Part shown: positions 34,381-42,658 of the stretch, piece by piece
Position numbering within the stretch: the stretch's first letter is position 1
Layout: every line of letters starts with the position of its first letter
Source: CAZDXB01 sp964509335
GTDB lineage: Bacteria > Bacteroidota > Ignavibacteria > Kapaibacteriales > UBA2268
Length of the DNA stretch: 64,000 nucleotides
Direction of reading: 5' to 3'
NCBI GenBank assembly: GCA_964509335.1
Contig: CAZDXB010000001.1
Location: 202,124 to 266,123 of the forward strand
Position numbers and translations under genes: made by a program
Notes under the pieces: generated by a model
What the model saw: the letters and a program-made list of their open reading frames with translations, nothing else
The model's database searches: none
What the model was told of the DNA's origin: nothing

Positions 34381-35100
34381 TTAACCTTTGATAAACTGCT
34401 CTTTGCCGGCTTCGCAAATTGGACAAACCCAATCTTCGGGCAGTTCGGAAAAAGGCGTTCCGGGAGGTATGCCCGCCGTCGGGTCGCCTTCGTCCGGGTC
34501 GTATTCGTAGCCGCAAACGGTGCAAATGTATATTTCGTTTTCCATAGTTTCGCCGGATTCTTCAGTTTTTTCGCTTTCGTCTGGTTCGTCGTATTTTTCT
34601 ACGTAAGTGGGGGCGTTCTTAGGCGATAGTCCTTTAATAACGTCGCGATAGTAATCGTAAGTTAACGGCGGTTTGTCTGGAGTAAGGATATCCGAATCTA
34701 CAACCTTGCCTATAAACATTATATGAGTTCCAACGTCGATTTCTCTTTCGACTTCGCATTCGATGAAAGCGATTGTTTTTTCCAATACTATCGGAGCGCC
34801 CGTCTTCCCTATTTTATAATCGACGCCTTCGAATTTGTCGTAATCCCTGCCGGATTTGAAACCGTATCTACCTATATAATCCAAATCGACGTCTTGTTGA
34901 ATTACGGCGGCTGAAAAAACTCCGCTTTCGCTTACATAATCAGCCGTTAAATTGTCTTTGTGCGAGCAAACGACGAACTTCGCCGGCTCGGCTGTTACTT
35001 GCATCACAGTGTTGGAAATATGCGCGTTGATTTTATCGCCCGACTTAGAGCCGACAATATACAATCCGTAAGTAATCTTAAAGAAAGCTTCGATATTCAT
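34381..35100 (-). CDS. Flavin reductase-rubredoxin fusion (high-molecular-weight rubredoxin)
   Basis: A 239-residue redox protein. Residues 1-160 form an FMN-binding split-barrel flavin reductase domain (YGLYIVGSKSGDKINAHISN, FSAAVIQQDVDLDYIGRYGF). Residues about 165-185 are an acidic linker rich in Glu. Residues about 188-239 are a full rubredoxin with both iron-binding pairs (YICTVCGYEYDPDEGD and WVCPICEAGKEQF). The architecture matches high-molecular-weight rubredoxin, an electron carrier to diiron flavoproteins that reduce oxygen or nitric oxide in anaerobes. Such a partner is not in the window. Suggests an anaerobic or oxygen-limited life style. Confidence 0.92.
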   Translation of the reverse strand: MNIEAFFKITYGLYIVGSKSGDKINAHISNTVMQVTAEPAKFVVCSHKDNLTADYVSESGVFSAAVIQQDVDLDYIGRYGFKSGRDYDKFEGVDYKIGKTGAPIVLEKTIAFIECEVEREIDVGTHIMFIGKVVDSDILTPDKPPLTYDYYRDVIKGLSPKNAPTYVEKYDEPDESEKTEESGETMENEIYICTVCGYEYDPDEGDPTAGIPPGTPFSELPEDWVCPICEAGKEQFIKG

Positions 35101-35261
35101 AAATTAGCTCCTAGTTTTTGAGCAAGTTCTGAAAAATTCGTTTAAAAGCAAAAAAAATAAATAAATTTGTTTTCAAGTTTTATCCTAAATATTTGGAAAT
35201 AATCAAATAAACCGTTATATTTTCTTTTAACTTATTATCGGCAAAAAACGCAAAACCGTTT

Positions 35262-35690
35262 ATGAAAAACATAGTTCTATTAATACTAATAATCGCTTTA
35301 ATAGCGAGCTGCGACGACGGCAATTCTACTAAATCTAGCGCTCCGCCCTGCGAGAAAACAATAATTATAAGTTCTATGCTATACAAAACCGCGCCAGACG
35401 ACAGATTTCATTTTGAAGACGTTGAAGTCGTAGGAAACTGCTTAGAAATGACAATCAGTTACGGCGGAGGTTGCGGAGAAGTAGGATACGAACTTATCGA
35501 CGCCGGCGTCGTTTATTATAGTATGCCGCCGCAGAGAGAGCTTCGTTTGTCGTTCAAGGACGAAGACCTTTGCGAAGCTTTAATCAGGAAAACGATTTCG
35601 TTTGACTTGCGTCCAATAACTCTTTCAAATACAAACGAAATCATTCTTAGACTGAACGATTGGGAAGATACTTTGATTTATCGGTATTAA
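35262..35690 (+). CDS. Small putative lipoprotein
   Basis: A 142-residue protein with a lipoprotein signal (KNIVLLILIIALIASC, the lipobox Cys at about 17), so it should be anchored in an envelope membrane. The mature part is a beta-rich domain with conserved-looking Cys residues (NCLEMTISYGGGCGEVGYEL, DEDLCEALI). A similar GGCG pattern occurs in small Bacteroidota lipoproteins of unknown role. No operon partner: upstream is a divergent spacer of 160 bp and downstream one of 257 bp. Confidence 0.75.
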   Translation: MKNIVLLILIIALIASCDDGNSTKSSAPPCEKTIIISSMLYKTAPDDRFHFEDVEVVGNCLEMTISYGGGCGEVGYELIDAGVVYYSMPPQRELRLSFKDEDLCEALIRKTISFDLRPITLSNTNEIILRLNDWEDTLIYRY

Positions 35691-35947
35691 GTCATTGATT
35701 GTCCCTTAAGGAAGACATCCAAAAAGTTAGATAACCAAGTATTTCATAAACTCAAATTTTCTCAAGATTTTACAAAGCTTGAAAAGCTCTTTGTTAATTA
35801 TTCTTGATAGGCTTGAGTTAACGCCATAAAATAAAGTATTAGAAATTTACGTATATAGCTAACATAAAATTTGTTGATAATATTGTCTTGGTTATTTAAA
35901 ATCTATATTGTAAAATCGCGTAGAAATACTAATAAAGGAAATAGATT

Positions 35948-37384
35948 ATGAGTTTCGCTGAATTCGATAGATACGACGACCCAAGAGACAAGGATATGGA
36001 AGCGAAGATTCGCCGCTATAAAAAGGTCATCAAAAGAAAACGATTCGATAGCGACTTCGATTCCGGTAAAGAAGAATTCCCAACGCTCGAAACGATTGAG
36101 GAAATTGTGTTGTATTGCTTAGAGAACGGGAAATTCAGAGACGCGAAAGACTTCTGTTTGCTCTGGACGGAAATTTCCCCAATGTCCAGCGAAGCTTGGC
36201 AAAAGCTCGGCATAATACACAATAACTTAAACTTGCACAGGAGAGCGTTAGAGTCGTTAAACAAAGCCTTATCGATTAATCCTTACGACAGCGAATCTCT
36301 CGCTAACAAAGCCTTAGCCCTCGACAATATGGGCTTTTACTCCGAAGCGCTGGAAATTATTAACGAAGCTCTTAACTTAGACCCAACAAACGAGGAAGTT
36401 TTGCTTTTCAAAAGCTATATACTCGAATCGAACAAATATTACGACGACGCTATCGAAATCCTAAATTACTTGAAAGACATTGAAAGCTTCAAAAAAGACG
36501 CGTTCATCGAACTAGCTATCTGCTATCAAAAGCTTAGGAAATTCGATAAAGCTATTCGATACTTTAACTTGGCTATAGACGAAGACCCGTTCGACTACGA
36601 ATTGTGGCAGAATCGCGGCGTGGCGCATCATCAAAAACAACAACTTTTCAAAGCGATTGAATGTTTCGATATGGCTTTGGCGATAAAAGAAGACTTTCAT
36701 TTGGCTTGGTACGGCAAAGGCAACGCTCAAGTCGCCTTAGGCAAATTAGAAGACGCTTTGGAATGCTACAAATCCGCCTTAAAAAACAAACCGAACGATG
36801 TTGACACTTTATACAACATCGCTTGCGTTTACGCCGACCTATCGCGATATATGCAAGCGATAGCGTTCTATACGCACGCTATTAATTTAGACCCAGAATT
36901 CGAAGAAGCGTATTTTGGCAGAGCAATTTGTTTTGACGCGCTCGAAAAATTCGAAGAAGCTTTGAATGATTATGAAAAATGCATCGAATTCGATAAAAAC
37001 AACTTCGACGCTTGGTACGCCAAAGCGGATTTATTATATAATATGAACAAAACCAGAGAATCGCTGGAGTCCTATAGAAAAGTACTCGAAATAACGCCGG
37101 AAGATTTTGAGTGCTGGTTGGATTACGGCAAAACCCTTTTCGAACTTAGTTTGAACGACGACGCCCTTCACGCTCTGAAAATTGCCAGAGAGCTTGCTCC
37201 GGACTGGGAAGAAACCCACTACGAACTAGCCAAAGCCTTCGCCGCCGGCAATAATCTTAATAAAACCGTTGAGAATATCAAAAACGCCGTTTTGCTAAAT
37301 CCTTCGCTTAAAAATAAAATAAGCGAAGACTTCTCCGGTCTTCTCAGCGAGAAAGACCTTTCTTCTATTCTCAATTCCTTTTAA
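35948..37384 (+). CDS. TPR-repeat protein, cytosolic
   Basis: A 478-residue protein of about ten tetratricopeptide repeats from residue 60 to 450 (for example AWQKLGIIHNNLNLHRRALE, SLANKALALDNMGFYSEALE, LWQNRGVAHHQKQQLFKAIE). It has no signal peptide or membrane segment, and the N-terminal 45 residues are charged. TPR solenoids hold protein partners; the partner is unknown. An A/T-rich leader with AAAGGAAAT lies just before the ATG. Stands alone. Confidence 0.85.
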   Translation: MSFAEFDRYDDPRDKDMEAKIRRYKKVIKRKRFDSDFDSGKEEFPTLETIEEIVLYCLENGKFRDAKDFCLLWTEISPMSSEAWQKLGIIHNNLNLHRRALESLNKALSINPYDSESLANKALALDNMGFYSEALEIINEALNLDPTNEEVLLFKSYILESNKYYDDAIEILNYLKDIESFKKDAFIELAICYQKLRKFDKAIRYFNLAIDEDPFDYELWQNRGVAHHQKQQLFKAIECFDMALAIKEDFHLAWYGKGNAQVALGKLEDALECYKSALKNKPNDVDTLYNIACVYADLSRYMQAIAFYTHAINLDPEFEEAYFGRAICFDALEKFEEALNDYEKCIEFDKNNFDAWYAKADLLYNMNKTRESLESYRKVLEITPEDFECWLDYGKTLFELSLNDDALHALKIARELAPDWEETHYELAKAFAAGNNLNKTVENIKNAVLLNPSLKNKISEDFSGLLSEKDLSSILNSF

Positions 37385-37538
37385 AAATATATTTTAGCCG
37401 TTCCTAATAAAATTAAATTTATTTAATTTTAATTTTTTTTCTTATTTTTATGAAACGTTTCGACGTTTTTTGTTTTATAGTATTTACGATGAAAACAAAA
37501 GACGAAAAGATTTTAATTTTAATAAAGGGAGAATAGCT

Positions 37539-37725
37539 ATGAAAAAGCTTTTATTTGTACTCATTCCCAGTATCATAGTCGCTCTGCTCGTAGTTTACTC
37601 TTGCAAAGAAAACGTAAACGAGCCTAAAGATAGCTAATCGCGCCGATTACGACAGCATAATTGAAGAGATAGAATTGCCAAACTGCAACAAAAAAACCGT
37701 CGTGATTAAATTAGACAAGAAGTAA
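37539..37725 (+). pseudogene. Mini-lipoprotein gene, probably frameshifted
   Basis: An ATG at 37539 opens a 32-residue peptide with a lipoprotein signal (LFVLIPSIIVALLVVYSC then KENVNEPKDS) and TAA at 37637. A +1 frame that overlaps its end continues without a break as IANRADYDSIIEEIEL and then PNCNKKTVVIKLDKK to TAA at 37725, with coding-like codons. One base gained or lost near 37624-37634 would join the two into a lipoprotein of about 62 residues. A Shine-Dalgarno-like AGGGAG stands 6-10 nt before the ATG. Either reading is possible: a complete 32-residue lipopeptide or a broken small gene. Confidence 0.5.
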
Positions 37726-37748
37726 CTGAAACTTTAACTTGTTGTGGA

Positions 37749-37783
37749 AGCGGGGTCGTTTTTCGGAGTGGCTCCGCTTTTTT
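37749..37783 (+). terminator. Rho-independent terminator
   Basis: AGCGGGG at 37749-37755 pairs with CTCCGCT at 37772-37778 (one G-T), and TTTTT follows. A tighter alternative uses GGAG/CTCC inside it. It closes the small lipoprotein gene. Confidence 0.65.
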
Positions 37784-37798
37784 ATTATTATCGTTTTT

Positions 37799-37829
37799 AT
37801 CGGCATTTATTGCCGATTTCTTATATTTG
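37799..37829 (+). promoter_or_regulatory. Candidate promoter with overlapping operator
   Basis: TATATTTG at 37822-37829 fits the -7 consensus. Immediately upstream lies the inverted repeat ATCGGCA-TTTAT-TGCCGAT (37799-37817), which would occupy the space between the -33 and -7 boxes of the TPR gene. A repressor bound there would block the promoter. No TTTG -33 box is seen. Confidence 0.35.
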
Positions 37830-37889
37830 GAAATAGAAAAGCTAAGGTTTCGTTATATATAGTTATTCGCAAATAAAAACGGGAAAAGT

Positions 37890-39023
37890 ATGAGAATTTC
37901 AGTTTTAATCATAGTATCGCTTTTTCTCGGTTTCGCTAACACAATAGCGTCTCCCGTCATAGAAGCGGACACTTTAGACCCCGAGGTCAGAAAAGCGGAT
38001 TCGCTCGCCAGAGCGGGCGTTAAGCTAGTGGACAAAAAGGAATACGAAAAAGCTATAGAAATCTTCAACAAAGCTATCGAATTAGAACCTGGCAACCCTA
38101 AATATAAATATGAAAAAGGATTAGCTTATTATCAAACGCGTAAATTCGATTCGACTATCTCAATACTTTCGTCCTTAAAAGACGAAGAAGAAATTTTGTC
38201 GGACCATTTTTTCGTTTTATTGGCTAATAGTTACGATTATAAAGAACAATACAAAAAAGCCGTTGAGATATACGAGGAAGGCTTGGAAATATTCCCAAAT
38301 TCCGGAGAGCTATATATGGAATACGGAGTTCATTACTTCCAAGCGAAAAAAGACCGCAAAAGAGCGGTAAAAGTATGGGAAGCTGGAATCAAAGCCGACC
38401 CCGATTACCCCAAATGCTATTACGCTTTAGCTAGGCATTTCATTTTTACCGACGAATTAATCTGGGCGGTTATCTACGGAGAAATCTTTTTAAATATTTC
38501 CGATAATACTTCTTTGCTCAACGACGCCAGCTTTCTTCTAAACAACGCGTATCTTGAAGCGTTTTACAAAGTGCAGGATACGACTACGGGCGCGACTGAT
38601 GTTGACTTCACTTCCGTAAGATATAGAGGTAAAAACCTAAAAGAAAGCGATTTTTTAGCCTTTCCTTTTGTCTATCAAAAAATAATGGAAAGAGCCGCCG
38701 AGGGTTTATTGCCTCCTGAAAAAACGGATTTTAAAATCGAGGATTTTTATAAAATCAGAAAGAAATTTATAGAAATTTGGTACAAAGAAGAGTGGAACAA
38801 ACGCTACTCCAACGCGCTTTTCGACTTGCATAAAAAAATGATAGACGACGGTCACTTCGAAGCCTATTCTTATTGGCTTCTGAACGCCGCCAGAGAAAAA
38901 GAAGCGGAAGCTTGGCTTAATAAAGGAAACAACAAACAAAAAATCAGCGATTTTGGAAGGTGGATGACCAAAAACCAATTAAAACTGCACAAGGGCAATT
39001 ATATCGCCCGATTTAAGTACTAA
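37890..39023 (+). CDS. Exported TPR-repeat protein
   Basis: A 377-residue protein with a signal peptide (RISVLIIVSLFLGFANTIAS), so periplasmic or surface exposed. Residues about 45-200 are tetratricopeptide repeats (AGVKLVDKKEYEKAIEIFNK, YKEQYKKAVEIYEEGLEIFP, DRKRAVKVWEAGIKADPDYP). The C-terminal half is helical with no family that I recognise. The 3' end overlaps the convergent porin-like gene by 4 nt. Confidence 0.82.
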   Translation: MRISVLIIVSLFLGFANTIASPVIEADTLDPEVRKADSLARAGVKLVDKKEYEKAIEIFNKAIELEPGNPKYKYEKGLAYYQTRKFDSTISILSSLKDEEEILSDHFFVLLANSYDYKEQYKKAVEIYEEGLEIFPNSGELYMEYGVHYFQAKKDRKRAVKVWEAGIKADPDYPKCYYALARHFIFTDELIWAVIYGEIFLNISDNTSLLNDASFLLNNAYLEAFYKVQDTTTGATDVDFTSVRYRGKNLKESDFLAFPFVYQKIMERAAEGLLPPEKTDFKIEDFYKIRKKFIEIWYKEEWNKRYSNALFDLHKKMIDDGHFEAYSYWLLNAAREKEAEAWLNKGNNKQKISDFGRWMTKNQLKLHKGNYIARFKY

Positions 39024-40219
39024 AAGGAAAAAACGACGTTCATTCGCATTCTTAAATCGCGGCTAATTTCATCGTTTCTCAATAGATAATTGAAATAACT
39101 TGCGTCAGTTTGGAATTTTATTTTATTTTCGTAAATAAAATAGGTATAGCCAAGGGCGTATTCGTAAATTCCTTTGAATCCTTCATAAGCTTGAATATCT
39201 TCGTCCGGCGATAGACGCGAAATCCTTAACGCTAAAGCGGATTTTTCTCCCAACATTCGAGAAATTTGAAAAGACCATCCATCGCCGGCGTAAACGTAAC
39301 GAGTTTCATTTTCGAAGTTTTCTGTAATAGGCTCGTCGGCTTCTCTTTGATAATACTCCCCCATCGCCGCCAAGCCTTTGTATTTAAAAAGAAAGTCAGC
39401 GAGGAATGTCGTCTGATTTCTAGCTTCGTATAATTCGTTGCCTCTGGTTCCCATTTCTCTATGGCAGTTATCGTTATAGTTATAATTTGCTCCGACGACT
39501 AATTTAGGTTTTTTTTCAAATTCTCTGTCCATCTCAAATCTTTCCCCGTCGTTTGCAAATTTTCCAAACGGGTAAATCTCAATCCTACCGGAATAATTAT
39601 ACCCCTTATCTGTGAACGACTCCCAATTTTTCCCTTCGCCGTGAGTTAAGGAAATCGCCTCTTTAACCGTGAAATCCGATATACTCCATTCGTTTATTAA
39701 TTGCGCGCCAATATCTCGATATAAAGTAAAACTTTCTTCGGCTATTGAGCGCTCCAAAAAATTCAAATCCTGAAACGACATCATTCTCGAAAGACATCCG
39801 TAAATTTTGCCTTGACCGAACCATAGCCAAAAACCGTCGGCGAATTCCCACTGAATCCAGGCGTCCATCACGGAGCTGGGATTGTCCGTTTCGGGATTTC
39901 TGCTAGACTTCATATCCTCGTTGCTTAAGCCCAACTGAAGGTAGTAAGTCAATGAAGAATTAATTAGCCATCCGCTAAACTTGAGCCTAACTCTACGCAA
40001 ATAAGATTCCGCGTAAACGTCGTTGCATTTGGGACATTTTTCCAAATCCGCTTTTAACTCGGTTCTTGGTTGGACTACCATCCCAAGCTCAACATACATA
40101 GAACTATCGTTGGCTATAAAGTTTATACCGTCGCTCAGGGAAACATTCATTTTCGCTTTGGAAACGACAAAGGCGAACATCATAATCATCAGGAATAACA
40201 AGAACTTAAAAACTCTCAT
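39020..40219 (-). CDS. Porin-like outer-membrane beta-barrel protein
   Basis: A 399-residue exported protein (signal peptide RVFKFLLFLMIMMFAFVVSKA). Alternating hydrophobic/polar strands, closing with RMRMNVVFSF and a C-terminal Phe, predict an outer-membrane barrel. The layout resembles phosphate-selective porins O/P (SYLRRVRLKFSGWLINSSL, MDAWIQWEFADGFWLWFGQG, FLERSIAEESFTLYRDIGAQ). Two Cys pairs occur: CPKCNDVY near the N terminus, a possible metal or disulfide site, and another pair in the middle. The substrate is unknown. Monocistronic; it converges with the exported TPR gene. Confidence 0.78.
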   Translation of the reverse strand: MRVFKFLLFLMIMMFAFVVSKAKMNVSLSDGINFIANDSSMYVELGMVVQPRTELKADLEKCPKCNDVYAESYLRRVRLKFSGWLINSSLTYYLQLGLSNEDMKSSRNPETDNPSSVMDAWIQWEFADGFWLWFGQGKIYGCLSRMMSFQDLNFLERSIAEESFTLYRDIGAQLINEWSISDFTVKEAISLTHGEGKNWESFTDKGYNYSGRIEIYPFGKFANDGERFEMDREFEKKPKLVVGANYNYNDNCHREMGTRGNELYEARNQTTFLADFLFKYKGLAAMGEYYQREADEPITENFENETRYVYAGDGWSFQISRMLGEKSALALRISRLSPDEDIQAYEGFKGIYEYALGYTYFIYENKIKFQTDASYFNYLLRNDEISRDLRMRMNVVFSF

Positions 40220-40305
40220 TCAATCCTCAATTTTAAAATAACACAAGCTAGTCGCCTCTCGATTATCAAGGTGTCCTTTTGTTCCGCTTAAGCGAAAATC
40301 GTTAT

Positions 40306-41295
40306 CTAGTCTTCCTGAATGGGTATATATTTGTGTCTGCGTAAAAGCTGTCTTACGCCAATGTTGTTTGAATATACGGATTCTTTAAGCAAAGAACTAT
40401 CGCGATACTCCCTTTTCCAAGCCCCTATAAGAAATTCGCCTTCGCCGTACTTTTCGACTTCAAGTATCAATCCGTCGTCCCTGTATTTAAGCAAATACAT
40501 CTCCACCATAACGTTGTCGTCGTCGAAAACCTTTTCCTCGTGCATATTTCCATATTCATCGTAATTGTATGTGTTTTTTTGAATTAACTCGCCATCGCCT
40601 TCGTAATACGCCCTCTCAATTAGCCTGTTTTGGTCGTCGTATCTCCAAATAGTTTTTGTCTCCGGGTCTCCGCCGTAATAAAAAGTCGAGTCAATTTTCA
40701 AACCTTCGTCGTTGTAATTGCAAATAAATTTTGTAATTATTTCTCCATCGACGTCGGTTTCTACGCAAGAAATCTCCAAGTTGTTCTCGTCGAACTCATA
40801 GGTTTTAATAAAATCGACTTCTTCGTAATCGTATCTAGTCCATTTAATCCTATTAAAATTGCCGTCGTATTCGTAAACGTCCTTTGCGAAATACTCGCCC
40901 TCGTCGTAAAACTTCCTTTCAATTAAGCTACCGTTTCCGTCGTATTTGAATCTTTTTTGAATCTCAATTTCGTAATCGTCGTCATAATTTGTTATTTGCA
41001 CGGTGTCGCCGGCTTCGTTGTATTCGTAAACGGTCTTGCCTTCGAATTCGTCTTCGTCAAAATATCTTCTTTCGGTTACGCGCATACCGTCGTCGTATTC
41101 AACGTACTTTATAGTGTCGCCGACTCTTTCCGGGGCGCCGTAAATAAAATCGTATTCGAGAATAAAGTAATTAGATACGGCTTCCCGCTCCCTGAACTCC
41201 ATCTGGCTAGCGTTTATTTCGTCAAAATACTTCTGAGCTGAAACGCAACCGAACGACAATACAAACAATACCGCGAGAATTATTTTACCTTTCAT
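40306..41295 (-). CDS. Secreted tandem-repeat (YD/MORN-like) protein
   Basis: A 329-residue exported protein. The start at 41295 is chosen because GGAGG lies 8 nt upstream and a signal peptide follows at once (GKIILAVLFVLSFGCVSAQ); a longer frame to 41505 would cover the divergent permease start. The mature part is 12 or so repeats of about 20-25 residues with the pattern Y-x-Y-(D/N)-x-x-G-x-x-x-E/K-x-x-x-Y-x-x-x (for example VYEYNEAGDTVQITNYDDD, IWRYDDQNRLIERAYYEGD). These predict an extended beta-hairpin array like YD/RHS-type or MORN-type repeats. Acidic residues dominate. The function is unknown. Confidence 0.78.
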   Translation of the reverse strand: MKGKIILAVLFVLSFGCVSAQKYFDEINASQMEFREREAVSNYFILEYDFIYGAPERVGDTIKYVEYDDGMRVTERRYFDEDEFEGKTVYEYNEAGDTVQITNYDDDYEIEIQKRFKYDGNGSLIERKFYDEGEYFAKDVYEYDGNFNRIKWTRYDYEEVDFIKTYEFDENNLEISCVETDVDGEIITKFICNYNDEGLKIDSTFYYGGDPETKTIWRYDDQNRLIERAYYEGDGELIQKNTYNYDEYGNMHEEKVFDDDNVMVEMYLLKYRDDGLILEVEKYGEGEFLIGAWKREYRDSSLLKESVYSNNIGVRQLLRRHKYIPIQED

Positions 41296-41398
41296 AAAAA
41301 TAACCTCCAAATTTTTCACTAAATTTGAAAATAAATTAAGAATTTTTTTTATGACAAAAAAGCTGAAACGAAGTTTATTTGAATATTTAAGGTAATAT

Positions 41399-42631
41399 AT
41401 GAAATTCGCGTCCCGCGTAGCTTTAAGATATATATTTTCAAGAAAGAATTTTAGCTTTATAACGGTTATAGCTTTAATCTCCCTAATCGGAATATCCGTA
41501 GGCATAGCGGCTTTAATAGCCGTTCTTTCAATTTTTAACGGATTTAGAGAATTTACCGAGGAACAGCTTCTCGGCTACGACCCCCATATAAAAATCGAGG
41601 CTAAGAAAGGCGCGTGGCTAAACAAAGACGACTCGATTTTCAATTTCGTAAATAAACTAGAGGAAGTAGATAAAGCGACGCCGGTTATCGAAGGCAGGAC
41701 AATAGGAATAGCCGGCTCTAATATGCAAGTCTTCACCTTTAAAGCTAGCGATTCGGGTAAGTTTTTAAACCAAAAAAATCTAGAAAACTCTGTAGTAATG
41801 GGAAGTTTCTATATCGAAAAAATAAAGGGTCTCCCCTGCGTCGTCTTAGGAGCGGGAATATCCGACCGTTTGAAAGCCGCGTCGGGAGACACGATTTCGT
41901 TGACTTCCCCGAAAAACATCGAAAAGTCCATCAAGGCATTCGCTCCAAAAGCTCCGATTCAAGCTTTGGTCGCCGGCGTCGTCCAAACAAATAATAGAGA
42001 ATTGGACAATTCCATAGTATTTGGGAGCAAAAAAATCGCTCAATCGCTTTTTTCTCCGCCCGAAAATTCTATCACGGCATTAGATATTAAACTGAAATCA
42101 ATAAACAAAGTCGACGAGGTTAAAGCCGCGCTTTATCAAAAAATCCCGGAAAGTGCAGTAGCGACAACTTGGCGGGATTTACACAAAGAGCTATTCAAAA
42201 TAATGAACTTCGAAAGAACTTTGACTTTTATCGTTTTGGCGTTGATAATAGTCATAGCCGCGTTTAACGCTTTGGCGTCCTTATCTATGACTGTAGTTGA
42301 AAAAAGAAGCGACATAGGCGTTCTTAGGTCGCTAGGAGCTTCCCAAAAAGACATTAGCCGCATCTTTCGTTTGCAAGGACTAATTATTGGCGTTTTTAGC
42401 TCAATCCTCGGCTCTATCTTAGGATTAGGCTTTTGCTGGGGACAAAGTAAATTTGGATGGTTTAAAATGGATAGCGCCAATTTCTTAATAGAAAATATAC
42501 CCGTCTCGGTTAATTATATCGACGTAATGCTTGTGGTGGCGGTCGCTCTTATTCTCTCCTATTTAGCGTCGATTTATCCCGCTAAAAGAGCGTCCGAAAC
42601 GTTGATTTCGGAAGCTATACGCTCGGAGTAA
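41399..42631 (+). CDS. LolC/LolE-type ABC transporter permease (FtsX-like)
   Basis: A 410-residue inner-membrane permease. Family order is as in lipoprotein-releasing LolC/LolE: an N-terminal transmembrane helix (VIALISLIGISVGIAALIAV after the cytosolic RVALRYIFSRKNFSF), a periplasmic MacB-like domain (about 45-260), then three transmembrane helices of the FtsX domain (IVLALIIVIAAFNALASLSM, LIIGVFSSILGSILGLGFC and VMLVVAVALILSYLASIYP). It would help move lipoproteins from the inner membrane towards the outer membrane. The ATPase partner (lolD) is not adjacent. Converges with coaBC. Confidence 0.9.
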   Translation: MKFASRVALRYIFSRKNFSFITVIALISLIGISVGIAALIAVLSIFNGFREFTEEQLLGYDPHIKIEAKKGAWLNKDDSIFNFVNKLEEVDKATPVIEGRTIGIAGSNMQVFTFKASDSGKFLNQKNLENSVVMGSFYIEKIKGLPCVVLGAGISDRLKAASGDTISLTSPKNIEKSIKAFAPKAPIQALVAGVVQTNNRELDNSIVFGSKKIAQSLFSPPENSITALDIKLKSINKVDEVKAALYQKIPESAVATTWRDLHKELFKIMNFERTLTFIVLALIIVIAAFNALASLSMTVVEKRSDIGVLRSLGASQKDISRIFRLQGLIIGVFSSILGSILGLGFCWGQSKFGWFKMDSANFLIENIPVSVNYIDVMLVVAVALILSYLASIYPAKRASETLISEAIRSE

Positions 42632-42658
42632 TTTTTTTATAGGAAAAGTAAAGACAAT

